Of a stretch of DNA of 64,000 nt, positions 17,456 to 27,061 are shown in pieces. The notes under the pieces were generated by a model that saw only the letters and a list, made by a program, of their open reading frames with translations, was not told where the DNA came from and ran no database searches. Position numbers and translations under genes: made by a program. Source of the stretch: Nostoc sp. LEGE 12450 (lineage in GTDB: Bacteria; Cyanobacteriota; Cyanobacteriia; Cyanobacteriales; Nostocaceae); the NCBI RefSeq assembly GCF_015206895.1, contig NZ_JADEXU010000001.1, positions 1 through 64,000 of the forward strand. Direction: 5' to 3'. The stretch's first letter is position 1. Each line of letters opens with the position of its first letter.

Positions 17456-18543
17456 TTATATTATAAATGGGGTGTTCATTGACATTTGATTTGTAAATAA
17501 AATATTAATCTGCTATTCGTCTTACCATCAAATAAGATACCGATAGCAACCAGAATAATTGTTTATCCCAAAGTATTAAAGGGATGCCTTTTACAGTATC
17601 GGCTCAATATTCCTGTGATAATTAATGATTAAATTTCTACAATCCATACTAGGATTTTTTGGTTAGACCTGTGCATTTTCGCATTCATGGAATGAAGAAG
17701 TGTTGCACCTTATTCCTACTGAAGAGCCATTAATTTATAGATTAGAGTTTATTATTTATTAATAAAAGTGTACAAACTATTGCACCAAGCATATAAACCA
17801 TAGACGTGTCAGCATCTTTTAAAATTAGAATATAAAACATAGACAACACTACAAAAACAAGTACCGTTATTTTCAACATAAAACTTAACAATTTCAACCA
17901 TAACTACGAAGAAAATACATCAGAAGTCTGTCTTACGCTTTTTGAAATTGTTGCTTGCAGAAAAATATTTCAATTTTTAATAGCATTTAAGACTTCAGTA
18001 TGGAGAAATTATTGAATCTCTATTCTTAATATATTTCTGAAGTGAGTATTTACCTGATTGTAATTATGACAGTTTTTTTTGTGGTAGTAACTAATCTAGA
18101 CAAAAGTACTTATACCAAGTATTTTTGTAAAAAACTGTGTTCACAAATCTGAGTCAATTTTGTTGATGAATATTTTTCACTCTTCTCACTTCTTTGAATC
18201 TTGAGTATGTCACCAACCGAACGGTAGCAGAATTGACTTATCTTGCATTACCACTTAGAGGTTGTTTGAAAAGGGGTTGATTCGAAAAGTATTGCACCCT
18301 ACCTGACAGATATAGGTTTTATTATTTGGGTATGAGTGGGCACTCTTAAACATAGCTCTAAACGTGGTTCAAACAACGAAATTTCATTCTTGGGTGGGAA
18401 ATCAGAAATTAAAAATTGAGTCTCAACCAACAGAAAAACCCTATTTCAGCCACATTTGTGAAATACCTATACCTGTGAGGGGGTAGCGATGCCTACGCCA
18501 ACCCTTTTAGCGATCGCTTTCCACTATATTGATAAAGGAGCGA

Positions 18544-21027
18544 TTACGGTTGAATCCGAAGTGTTAACAGCACAGTACTGGTGAGAGACTGGGAGGGTAG
18601 CCAAGCTAAAAGCGATCGCCTGATTAATTCAATTACTGTCTGTTCCTTCAGAGATGAAGCCTGCTCATCCAGCAGCAACTGTCTCACCCGTCCTTGGCTA
18701 AGTTGGAATTCAAACACCAAATCACCACCAAAACCTCTAGGGAGTTGAATTGATTGCAAGTATTGAGTCAGCAGAGAAATCATCTCTTGATTCAATCCCG
18801 TCAGGCTGACAACCTGTAAACGAGGCACAGAATATTCTTCTTTTCGTAAAGCTTTTAAATCTTCCAATTGTGGCATCGCTCTTTCGGGAACTGATAACAG
18901 GCTATCAAGATTACTAAAATCATCATCATCTGCAAATCCGATTTCTGGCTCTGATGCTGGAATATCGAATTCTATCGCTAATGACTCCATTTCTTCAAAC
19001 CGTTGTATCGGTTTTGCTGGTGCAGACATTGGGGATGGTGGCGGTAATACAGACATTGGGGATGGCAAGGGTGGTGCAGATTGTTTCTTCGCCTGCTGGC
19101 GACTGCTTACCATTCCACCCCCACGAGCAGCACCAAAACTTAGGTTACTAAAAATGCCTTCATGGCTGATTGCTTCAGGGATTTCTACAGGTACTTGCAC
19201 AGATATATAATCTTGGTTGGGATTGACTCTGATATCATCGCTGACGGCAACAAAAGCGGTATATTGCGATAACAGTTGATAAGTCAGAGCCGTATCTGTC
19301 ACTGCTTCTACACCTCGCTTTGTGTCTCCACTCACCATTTGATTCATTAAATCCTTGATGCGGGAACGTCCCCAAAGTTGAGCGATTGCGGGATTACCTG
19401 TTTGGGGAAAATTCAGGTGAAAACTGTGCTGATAACGCCTACCACCCGCAGCAATGCCAGTAACGTGCAACTTTCCAGAATGTGCGTCTGGTTTGCGTCC
19501 AAATAGCACTAAAGGTTGCTCTGCAAATAAATCTGGTGGTGTAGAAGGATACATGATTGGAGATTCCCCATCACCTTCCCATTGCAATTGAATATTGGCG
19601 AGGACTGGATTATTGATTTGGCGGAAGAATTTTTCTACCACTTCATCTACAGGTTCATCATGGCGAATAATCCGAGCAATACCCCGTCCTAATTCTGCAA
19701 TCCGGTTGAGTAAGAAACGATTCACCGAACTACCTGCACCAAAGCTATGGAGGCGGGTTCCTGGCTGGAGACGCTGTTTAACTTCTGCTAAAATTTGGTT
19801 TTCGTTGCCGATATAGCCATCAGTTAGTAAAACAATATTTCGCAAGCGTCCCGGATTTGTGGCTTTTAAGTTTAAGACGGTGCGAATACCACCTAACATC
19901 TCTGTTCCACCGCCAGCGTTTAAGCGATTGATATAGTTGATTGCTAATAAACGATTTGCAGAAGTATTGGGGAGGGGAACGGGTGAGAGTTGCTGTGTGG
20001 TATCGGAAAAATCAATAATGCTAAAGGTGTCGTCGGGATTGAGTCCATTGATAAAACGACGCATTAATTCCTGACATTGCATCAATGGTTCGCCACTTTG
20101 AGAACCGGAGGAGTCGATGAGAAACACCATATCTTTGGCGACAATCTCATCAGGACGATACTCAAGGGCGGGAATCAGGTATAGTGCGAAGTGTCCACCC
20201 CGTTCATCAGCTTGAGTCAGCGTGGTTGTTTGGATGTTATTACTGGCAACTTGGTAACGTAAAATTAGGTCTTTATTGGGTATGGTGTCTCCACCTCCTA
20301 ATTTGACATTTACCAACTGTCCTTCACGGATGATTTGGATTTGGTGAGAGGGTGAGTTAATATCCTGAATCTCAACGCCAGCATTAATTTCGATGGTGAC
20401 ATTAATATCATGACTTGAGCGCATTCCGGCTGGCAAAATGGGAGCGTTTAAGCGGGAAGCATCTGGAACTAAATCGGTATCTTGATTTAAAGTCATAGGT
20501 GCAATAGCTGAACCACCCCCGACTGCATCTTCTGCGATGGTGATTCCGGGAATGTAACGGGGCCCAACAACCATTGGGAAGATAAATTCATAATTTCCCC
20601 CCTCAAATTTTAGGCTGTCACTGTAGCGAATAATCACATCGATTTGTTCACCTGGTTTGATATTTGCCAGGGATTGGGTGAAGATATTGTCTCGTTCTTG
20701 TTCGAGGAGTCCGGCTGTCTGTCCTTGTTTTCTGGCTTGTTCGTAGATAGCTACAGCTTCTTGGCGTTTTTTGATGCTGCCTTGAATTGTGCGATCGCCT
20801 ATACGAATCAGCATATCATCAACGGCGGCTTCATCGGGTAAGGGAAAAATATAAACGGCTTCTAGGATTGTGGTAAATGGATTTTCAAAGCTTTGGGTAA
20901 CTTCCACCCGTGATATGTTACCAGCGATTTTGGCTTTTACTTCGGTGTGTTTGAGGGGAAAAGCAATCTGTTGGCTAGATTTTTGCAGATATAAACCACT
21001 GGTTTGTTGTTCTAGGGTTTGAGTCAT
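18544..21027 (-). CDS. VIT and von Willebrand factor A domain protein
   Basis: 827 residues with inter-alpha-trypsin-inhibitor architecture. The VIT domain is at about 5-135 (VKAKIAGNISRVEVTQSFEN ... VYIFPLPDEAAVDDM). The VWA domain starts near 298 with a complete MIDAS motif DSSGSQS (305-311). The Pro/Ser/Met-rich linker near 645-690 is low-complexity, and a C-terminal domain rich in bulky residues follows. No signal peptide or LPXTG motif is evident. Bacterial VIT/VWA proteins are thought to bind proteins or metal at the cell surface or in complexes; no function is established here. Monocistronic. Confidence 0.88.
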   Translation of the reverse strand: MTQTLEQQTSGLYLQKSSQQIAFPLKHTEVKAKIAGNISRVEVTQSFENPFTTILEAVYIFPLPDEAAVDDMLIRIGDRTIQGSIKKRQEAVAIYEQARKQGQTAGLLEQERDNIFTQSLANIKPGEQIDVIIRYSDSLKFEGGNYEFIFPMVVGPRYIPGITIAEDAVGGGSAIAPMTLNQDTDLVPDASRLNAPILPAGMRSSHDINVTIEINAGVEIQDINSPSHQIQIIREGQLVNVKLGGGDTIPNKDLILRYQVASNNIQTTTLTQADERGGHFALYLIPALEYRPDEIVAKDMVFLIDSSGSQSGEPLMQCQELMRRFINGLNPDDTFSIIDFSDTTQQLSPVPLPNTSANRLLAINYINRLNAGGGTEMLGGIRTVLNLKATNPGRLRNIVLLTDGYIGNENQILAEVKQRLQPGTRLHSFGAGSSVNRFLLNRIAELGRGIARIIRHDEPVDEVVEKFFRQINNPVLANIQLQWEGDGESPIMYPSTPPDLFAEQPLVLFGRKPDAHSGKLHVTGIAAGGRRYQHSFHLNFPQTGNPAIAQLWGRSRIKDLMNQMVSGDTKRGVEAVTDTALTYQLLSQYTAFVAVSDDIRVNPNQDYISVQVPVEIPEAISHEGIFSNLSFGAARGGGMVSSRQQAKKQSAPPLPSPMSVLPPPSPMSAPAKPIQRFEEMESLAIEFDIPASEPEIGFADDDDFSNLDSLLSVPERAMPQLEDLKALRKEEYSVPRLQVVSLTGLNQEMISLLTQYLQSIQLPRGFGGDLVFEFQLSQGRVRQLLLDEQASSLKEQTVIELIRRSLLAWLPSQSLTSTVLLTLRIQP

Positions 21028-21228
21028 AATCTTTACCTGACGCTTTTGTTTGCTGTCTCTAGCGTAGGCGTGTTTTTCAGGGAGATATGCTCAGTTTTAT
21101 GCTCAGTTATTGGCTCAGTGATGGGTTTAGTGGAAATGCTACTTTATATTTCTGCTATGATATTAAATGATAAGTAAAGTTACTTATATATACTCATTAT
21201 TGACCATCAAGAAAAAATTAAAAACGTA

Positions 21229-22785
21229 ATGACTAAAGTTAATTTGGACGCACTGATTCCACGAGAAGATTTCGAGGTAGGAGAAAATAGTAATCCAGGT
21301 AAGAAGAAAGAAACAATTTCTATTGAAGATATTAAAACAGATTCATTTTTCTTCTTAAACATCCGCAAACCCGACTTTCAAAGAGAAACTAACGAATGGG
21401 ATAAGACAAAAGTTTGTGATTTTATAAAAAGTTTTATAGATGGTGATTTAATACCAGCGATTATTCTATGGCGAAGTACAGCCGGATATTTGTTTGTAAT
21501 TGATGGCAGCCATAGGTTAAGTGCTTTAGCTGCTTGGGTAAATGATGATTATGGTGATGGAACAACATCTAAAATATTTTATGACGGTATAATTCCTGAT
21601 GAACAAATAAAGATTGCTCAAGAAACGAGGAAAGTAGTTAATAAAAACATCGGTTCATATAGTGATGTCAATTTAGCTCTAAAACATCCTGACAAATTTA
21701 AACCTGAAATTGTCAAATCTGCTCAAAATTTATCAGTGTTGGCAATTCAGGTTCAATGGGTTGAAGGTGATGCAAGTAAAGCCGAAAATTCTTTTTTCAA
21801 GATTAATCAACAGGCTACTTTAATTGATAAAACTGAGCTACAGCTGCTTGAATCTAGAAGGAAACCAAATAGCATAGCTGCACGTGCAATTATTAGGAGT
21901 GGTACAGGTCATAAATATTGGTCATCTTTTCCAACTGAAATACAAAATCAAATACAAGAAATAGCGAAAGAAATTAATGAAATACTTTTCGAGCCTAAAC
22001 TGCAAACTCCAATAAAAACTTTTGATATACCAGTTGCTGGTAAGCTTTATTCTGCTCAAACATTACCATTAATTTTAGATTTTGTAAATATCGTTAATCA
22101 TATAGATTTTAACAATAAAGGGATTGATGATGATACAACAGGAGAAGAAACAATCAAAATTTTAAAAAATGTCAGAAAAATTGCTTATAGATTAAATAGT
22201 AATAAACCTTCATCTTTGGGGCTACACCCAGTTGTTTATTTTTATTCAAAAGAAGGAAGACATAAAACAGTATCTTTTTTATCTATTGTTGATTTCGTCA
22301 TAGAGCTAGATAAAATAAAAAAAATTAATCATTTTATTGAAGTTAGAGAAAAGTTTGAAGAATTAGTTCTTGAATATGATTATTTGTTTCAGCAGATTTA
22401 TGTGAAATATAGGTCTGTCCAAAAGAGCTATAAACACATATCGAAGTTTTTTCAAGAAGCTGTTTTCTATTTAAAATCGGGAAAAACAATTGAACAAACT
22501 ATAGATGAAATGTAGTCTACTCCGAACCTTCAGTATTTGACTGTTCGTAAGATAATAAGTCAGCCAGTAGATTTATCTGCACAAGACTTCAATACAAATA
22601 AAAAAAGTGAGATTTATATCAAGGAAACCTTAAAAAATGTTCCGAGGTGTAAAATTTGCAACGGACTTATCCATAGAAACTCTATTTCAATTGATCATAT
22701 ACAGCGTAAAGAAGATGGTGGATTAGCAAATGTGGATAATGGACAGATAACACATCCATACTGCAACACTGGATATAAAAATTAA
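21229..22785 (+). pseudogene. DUF262/HNH nuclease gene split by an in-frame stop
   Basis: Two pieces in the same frame. Piece 1 (21229-22515, 428 residues) has the DUF262/ParB-like motifs FQRETNEW and VIDGSHRLSALAAW (about 90-103). A single TAG at 22513-22515 interrupts it. Translation then continues (STPNLQYLTVRK) into an HNH module (C-x2-C at CKIC, then SIDHIQRKEDGGLANVDN and HPYC), ending at 22785. A TTG at 22537 could start the second piece alone. DUF262 plus HNH is the arrangement of GmrSD-type and related defence nucleases. I read it as one ancestral gene disrupted by a nonsense mutation, unless readthrough or separate translation occurs. Confidence 0.7.
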
Positions 22786-22939
22786 GTGGTTGCTTCTTCC
22801 ACACATAATACGGAGTCATTAAATTATTTTAGTGCGAACTCAGTGATAAATTGGCAGAGATTATGGCAATAAAGTAGAAAGCTAAGTTAGCAATTTCTTA
22901 TTCCATTCCTATCCTAATTCTGAAGAAAGGAGTTGAACT

Positions 22940-23182
22940 ATGATCGCTCACAAGATAGAAATCGTGTTAACCGAAGATGGAACTCTGACGCTACAGGGTT
23001 TACCTTTTCATGCAGGCGACGCTGTGGAAGTGATTATTCTGGAAGCGAAAACTCCAGATAACCAAGTAGCACTAAAATCCCAATCAGATACAAATCTTTA
23101 TCCTTTGCACGATACACAGCCATACTATTATGAAGATCCAACTGAACCTGTAGCCGTTGAAGACTGGGAAGTTTTACAATGA
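22940..23182 (+). CDS. Antitoxin partner of the adjacent PIN toxin
   Basis: 80 residues: an N-terminal half with a beta-rich AbrB/DUF2281-like pattern (KIEIVLTEDGTLTLQGLPFHAGDAVEVIIL), and an acidic C-terminus with YYYEDPTEPVAVEDWEVLQ typical of a toxin-wrapping tail. It overlaps the PIN-domain gene by 4 bp (ATGA), the standard antitoxin-toxin arrangement. The SD GAAAGGAG precedes the ATG. The assignment rests mainly on context. Confidence 0.75.
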   Translation: MIAHKIEIVLTEDGTLTLQGLPFHAGDAVEVIILEAKTPDNQVALKSQSDTNLYPLHDTQPYYYEDPTEPVAVEDWEVLQ

Positions 23183-23568
23183 TTGTACTTGATACTCATA
23201 TCTGGGTTTGGTGGGTACAGAACGATTCACAACTGACTCAAAAACAGCAACAATGGTTACAAAATTACGAATCTGACGGTTTAGGAATCAGCATTCTTTC
23301 TTGCTGGGAAGTAGCGAAATTAGTAGAGAAAAAGCGACTAATTTTGCCTGTAGATATTGATAAATGGCTAGAAGCTGCTTTAGCTTATCCGGGAGTACAA
23401 CTATTAAATTTGTCTTTGCCAATAATAGTTGATTCAACTCAATTAAATGGATTCCATAGCGACCCATTCGATCAAATGATTGTGGCTACAGCAAGATTTT
23501 ATAATTGTCTTTTATTAACTGCTGATGCTAAAATTCTTAATTATTCTGATGTGCAAACACTCAAATAG
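23179..23568 (+). CDS. vapC: PIN domain toxin (VapC-like)
   Basis: 129-residue PIN-domain ribonuclease. The acidic active-site residues are present: D5 in VLDTHIW, Glu in CWEVAKL (about 44), Asp in HSDPFDQMIVATA (near 95-99) and the late Asp in LLTADAKIL (about 117). VapC-type toxins cleave tRNA or rRNA and are held inactive by the antitoxin. Translation is coupled to the upstream antitoxin by a 4-bp overlap. It sits in a small defence-like region between the split DUF262/HNH gene and a STAND ATPase. Confidence 0.9.
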   Translation: MIVLDTHIWVWWVQNDSQLTQKQQQWLQNYESDGLGISILSCWEVAKLVEKKRLILPVDIDKWLEAALAYPGVQLLNLSLPIIVDSTQLNGFHSDPFDQMIVATARFYNCLLLTADAKILNYSDVQTLK

Positions 23569-23587
23569 TGAATTATAAAGTTGATGT

Positions 23588-25093
23588 ATGTCAAACTCGC
23601 TGAAAGCATCAACAGCAGGACTAGCAATTGTAGACAAATCCCGTCAACGTTTAGGTTGGACAAAAACTAGCACCGCACGCTGGTGGCAAGATGCCCATAC
23701 CTCTAGAGCTACTTTACGTCGATTTTGGCAAGGCGATCGCATTCAGCGAGAAACCTTCATCGCTATCTGTCAAGCTGTTGGTATTGTCAACTGGGAAGCG
23801 ATCGCAGAATTATCACACGCAGATTTAGAAACTATTGCAGACATCAGCACGCCTTATCGAGATTGGAATGAAGCGCCTGATATCGAAAGCTTCTATGGAC
23901 GAAATCAGGAATTGACACAGTTAGAAGAATGGATCGCTATCCAAAAATGTAAATTAGTCACCATTAACGGTATTGCTGGTATTGGCAAAACCGCCCTAGC
24001 ACTGGCTTTAGTAGACCGCATTCAGTCAAAATTTGATTGTTTAATTTGGAAGTCTCTGCAAACTTCTCCATCTATGATTTCCCTGCTGAATAGCCTGCTA
24101 AACTCCTTTGAGCAAAGCGTTGCCCAAAATATTCAACAAGGTACGGCACAACTCATCCAGCAGTTACAAAAACATCATTGTTTGTTGGTATTGGATGGAT
24201 TAGAAACTATTTTCTCACAGTCAGAGAACCTCAGCTATAGTCAGTTTATCCAACAACTAAGTCGAGAACGGCATCAAAGCTGTATTCTGATTAGCAGCCG
24301 CGAACAATCAAAAAATATTGAAATTAATACAAAAACATCTCGCTGTTTAAATCTCAAAGGGTTGCCAAAAACAGAGGCTAGAGAATTATTACAATCAAGG
24401 GGATTTACAGGCAAAGAACTAGGGTTATCAGCATTAATTCAACTTTATCGCGGTAATCCCTTGGCGCTGAAACTGGTAACACCCTTGATTCAGTCTGTAT
24501 TTGGGGGGAATGTTGCTGCTTTTTTGAGTCAGCACACTCTAATTGTAGGCGATCGCTTGCGTGTAATTCTCAAGCAGCAATTTGAGCAACTTTCCGGCTT
24601 AGAGCAAGATATTCTCTACTGGCTGGCTATTTGGCAAGAACCTGTCTCATTCTCTCGATTGCAAACCCATTTGCTGATATCCGTTGACCCAGCGATGGTT
24701 TTAGAGGGCATTGTGGGGTTAGAAAGGCGATCGCTTTTAGAAAAATGGATCAGCGATTATGAACCCTCATTTACATTGCAACCCCTAGTAATGAAAGTGG
24801 TGACAGATGAATTGGTGGAATATGCTGCTCAAGAGATCGATCGAGTTATGCAGAGTCATGATATTCGTCATTTTCAGATATTGCGAACCCATTGGTTGCT
24901 ACGACCCGGTACTGACGATATTGCAGGCGATCGCATTTTAACTCAACTTTGGAAAAAGCTTTGGCATTTGTATGGTGCAACTCTTCCACAAATATTTAAT
25001 CAGATTATGTTGTTGTTAAATGATCAGTCTCCTTTGGCAATGGGTTACATCAAGAGTAATGTTGCGATCCTCTCAGGAATAGAATCAGTTTAA
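23588..25093 (+). CDS. STAND/NB-ARC ATPase without a C-terminal sensor domain
   Basis: 501 residues. The N-terminal helical DNA-binding-like domain (about 5-70, TSTARWWQDAHTSRATLRRF) is common in cyanobacterial NB-ARC proteins. The NTPase follows: P-loop GIAGIGKT (128-135), Walker B CLLVLDGLETIF (about 198-209), sensor SCILISSREQ, GxP-like RGNPLALKLV (about 298-307), and a winged-helix region to about 430. Relatives usually continue into WD40 or TPR sensor repeats; this one stops soon after the winged helix, so it is either a short class or truncated. It starts 19 bp after the VapC stop. Confidence 0.82.
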   Translation: MSNSLKASTAGLAIVDKSRQRLGWTKTSTARWWQDAHTSRATLRRFWQGDRIQRETFIAICQAVGIVNWEAIAELSHADLETIADISTPYRDWNEAPDIESFYGRNQELTQLEEWIAIQKCKLVTINGIAGIGKTALALALVDRIQSKFDCLIWKSLQTSPSMISLLNSLLNSFEQSVAQNIQQGTAQLIQQLQKHHCLLVLDGLETIFSQSENLSYSQFIQQLSRERHQSCILISSREQSKNIEINTKTSRCLNLKGLPKTEARELLQSRGFTGKELGLSALIQLYRGNPLALKLVTPLIQSVFGGNVAAFLSQHTLIVGDRLRVILKQQFEQLSGLEQDILYWLAIWQEPVSFSRLQTHLLISVDPAMVLEGIVGLERRSLLEKWISDYEPSFTLQPLVMKVVTDELVEYAAQEIDRVMQSHDIRHFQILRTHWLLRPGTDDIAGDRILTQLWKKLWHLYGATLPQIFNQIMLLLNDQSPLAMGYIKSNVAILSGIESV

Positions 25094-25112
25094 TAAAAAA
25101 CAACCAGCATAA

Positions 25113-25817
25113 CTAACCGGCTGCAACAACAGCACCGTCATTTACTAATTTGCCATCTTCCATATAGACAATGCGATCGGCAATATCTAGAATGCGGTTG
25201 TCATGAGTAACTAAGAGAATGGTACAATTTTGCTCTTTAGCTAGTTTTTGCATGAGGTTGACCACATCTCGACCAGATTTACTATCAAGGGCGGCGGTGG
25301 GTTCATCTGCTAAGACAATTTTAGGACGACCTACCAACGCACGAGCGATCGCTACTCTTTGTTTTTGTCCACCTGATAAATCATCAGGATAATAATTGAG
25401 GCGCTCTCCTAATCCTACTTCCTCCAACATTTGGGCTGAACGGGTTTTCATTTCTGGTTGCGAAATATTTTTGTGCAATTCCAAGCCCATTCTGACGTTT
25501 TGCAGCGCACTCAGGCTACCGTGCAAATTGTGCGCTTGAAAAATATAACCGTTACTGCGTCGCGCCTGGGTGAGTCGTGCTGCGTTAGCGCCACAAAGTT
25601 CTTGTTCCAAAACCTGCAAACTGCCGGATTGGGCAGAACGCAAGCCGCCTACTAAGGTGAGAAGTGTAGTTTTACCAGAACCAGAAGGGCCAGTCATAAT
25701 AATAATTTCGCCAGCGTTAATATCTAGGTTGATATCAAAGAGAACTTGCTTGCGAAGTTGACCATGACCAAAGTAATGGTCGAGGTTTTTAACAGAGATG
25801 ACGGGTTGACTACTCAT
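25113..25817 (-). CDS. devA: DevA-family ABC transporter ATP-binding protein
   Basis: 234-residue ABC ATPase. Walker A GPSGSGKT (about 43-50), Q-loop IFQAHNLHGSLSALQN, signature LSGGQKQRVAIARAL, Walker B IVLADEPTAALD and switch His in LLVTHD. The sequence fits the DevA/LolD/MacB-like group that powers DevBCA exporters (tripartite efflux with TolC), of which one paralogue exports heterocyst glycolipids. It is the last gene of the devB-devC-devA cluster, 68 bp after devC. The regulator next door is TetR-type, so this paralogue may be a substrate- or stress-induced exporter. Confidence 0.9.
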   Translation of the reverse strand: MSSQPVISVKNLDHYFGHGQLRKQVLFDINLDINAGEIIIMTGPSGSGKTTLLTLVGGLRSAQSGSLQVLEQELCGANAARLTQARRSNGYIFQAHNLHGSLSALQNVRMGLELHKNISQPEMKTRSAQMLEEVGLGERLNYYPDDLSGGQKQRVAIARALVGRPKIVLADEPTAALDSKSGRDVVNLMQKLAKEQNCTILLVTHDNRILDIADRIVYMEDGKLVNDGAVVAAG

Positions 25818-25885
25818 AAATAGCTTGATTACTCGTGATGCTCGTCATTATGTCCTTTGCAAATGACCCATGACAAATGACAAAT

Positions 25886-27061
25886 TTAAAACATATCTGC
25901 GGGGTCGGCGGACTGTAATTTCCGAGTAGCGATCGCACCAGAAATTACGCACATAATCATTGTCAACGTTAATACCGTCAAAGCCCGCCCTACGGTCATG
26001 TAAAGTGGTAAATTGGTAGCATTGCGAGTTAAATGATAAAGTCCTAATGGTGCGATCGCTCCTGGGATAAAGCCCAAGATTGCCAAAATTATTGCCTCTT
26101 CAAACACCACACCTAATAAGTAGAGGTTGTTATATCCCATTGCTTTGAAAGTGGCGTATTCTTTAATGTGGGAATTCACATCTGTAGAAAGAACTTGATA
26201 GACGATAATCACGCCTACCATAAAGCCCATTGCTACACCCAGGCTGAAGATAAACCCGATCGCAGTATTTGTTTTCCAGTAATTTATTTCAAATTCGATA
26301 AATTCTGCTTGAGTTAAAACTTTGACATCATCATCTAAATGAGCTTCTAAAGCTGCTTTCATCTGTTTTGGATCGTAGCCTGGTTGCAGCTGTACCAAAC
26401 CAAGACTAACGCTGCTGGCTTCTCGTCTGGGAAATAGTCGCAGAAAGTTCTGGTCGCTGGTGATTAAAGTACCATCTGCTATGAAGGAAGCCCCAACTGA
26501 AAATAAGCCGCTAATGGTAATTGTCCGCCGTTCTATTTCGGTTGTGACAGTTTTACCTTGTTCAATATTGGCGATCGCTTCATTGTAATCTCCTCTAGAG
26601 GCGCGATCGAAGAGAACGGTATCTGGTAGCTTCACAGCATCTACCTGGCGATTCACATCTGCTAAGTTAAACACTTGCTGATCGGGATTGAACCCCATAA
26701 CTAATATTGTCGTCTTCAGTTGTGTTTGGGGATTTTTCCAATCAACAATGTTGACATACATTCCTTCTGCCGACTTTACACCTGGTACATCCATTGCTTG
26801 ATACAGCCGCCGCCGCGTAAAGTTAGACATATTTGCTAGGTTACGTGCTTGGGGGCTGATGACAAACATATCAGCCTGCATACTGCGATGCAGGATTGTG
26901 TTACTTTCAAACAAAGCAGTCTGAAACCCTAGCTGCATAAACATCAGAACATCGGCAAAGGCAATACCTGACAATGCCACCAAAAGACGGCCTTTTTCAT
27001 GACTCAGTTGCAGCCATCCTAAAGGTGTTCGCCGCCGCAGTTGCTGGATAAATCCAATCAC
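25886..27061 (-). CDS. devC: DevC-family ABC transporter permease
   Basis: 391 residues with MacB/FtsX topology: one N-terminal membrane helix (about 20-45), a periplasmic domain (about 50-260), and three C-terminal helices (about 268-292, 320-345, 358-382). The N-terminus RRRTPLGWLQLSHEKGRLLVALSGIAFADVLMFMQLGFQ is characteristic of DevC. Its ATG overlaps the devB stop by 4 bp, so translation is coupled. It works with the adjacent adaptor and ATPase. Confidence 0.92.
   Translation of the reverse strand: MIGFIQQLRRRTPLGWLQLSHEKGRLLVALSGIAFADVLMFMQLGFQTALFESNTILHRSMQADMFVISPQARNLANMSNFTRRRLYQAMDVPGVKSAEGMYVNIVDWKNPQTQLKTTILVMGFNPDQQVFNLADVNRQVDAVKLPDTVLFDRASRGDYNEAIANIEQGKTVTTEIERRTITISGLFSVGASFIADGTLITSDQNFLRLFPRREASSVSLGLVQLQPGYDPKQMKAALEAHLDDDVKVLTQAEFIEFEINYWKTNTAIGFIFSLGVAMGFMVGVIIVYQVLSTDVNSHIKEYATFKAMGYNNLYLLGVVFEEAIILAILGFIPGAIAPLGLYHLTRNATNLPLYMTVGRALTVLTLTMIMCVISGAIATRKLQSADPADMF

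Larger units (their letters stand above)
17226..18543. other. Gene-poor 1.3-kb region
   Basis: Contains a terminator-like hairpin (17328-17359), the right flanking repeat (17395-17455), a short AAAAGTATTGCACC motif near 18285 related to the element ends at 5886-6009, and a GCGATGCCTACGCC dispersed motif near 18488. The middle (17500-18200) is very AT-rich with no ORF above background. I see no RNA gene that I can support. Confidence 0.5.

Noticed and set aside
18544-21027. VIT/VWA protein as part of a TerY- or MoxR-type defence or stress module
   Set aside because: No MoxR ATPase, TerD-like or phosphatase gene is adjacent, so there is no support beyond the shared VWA fold.
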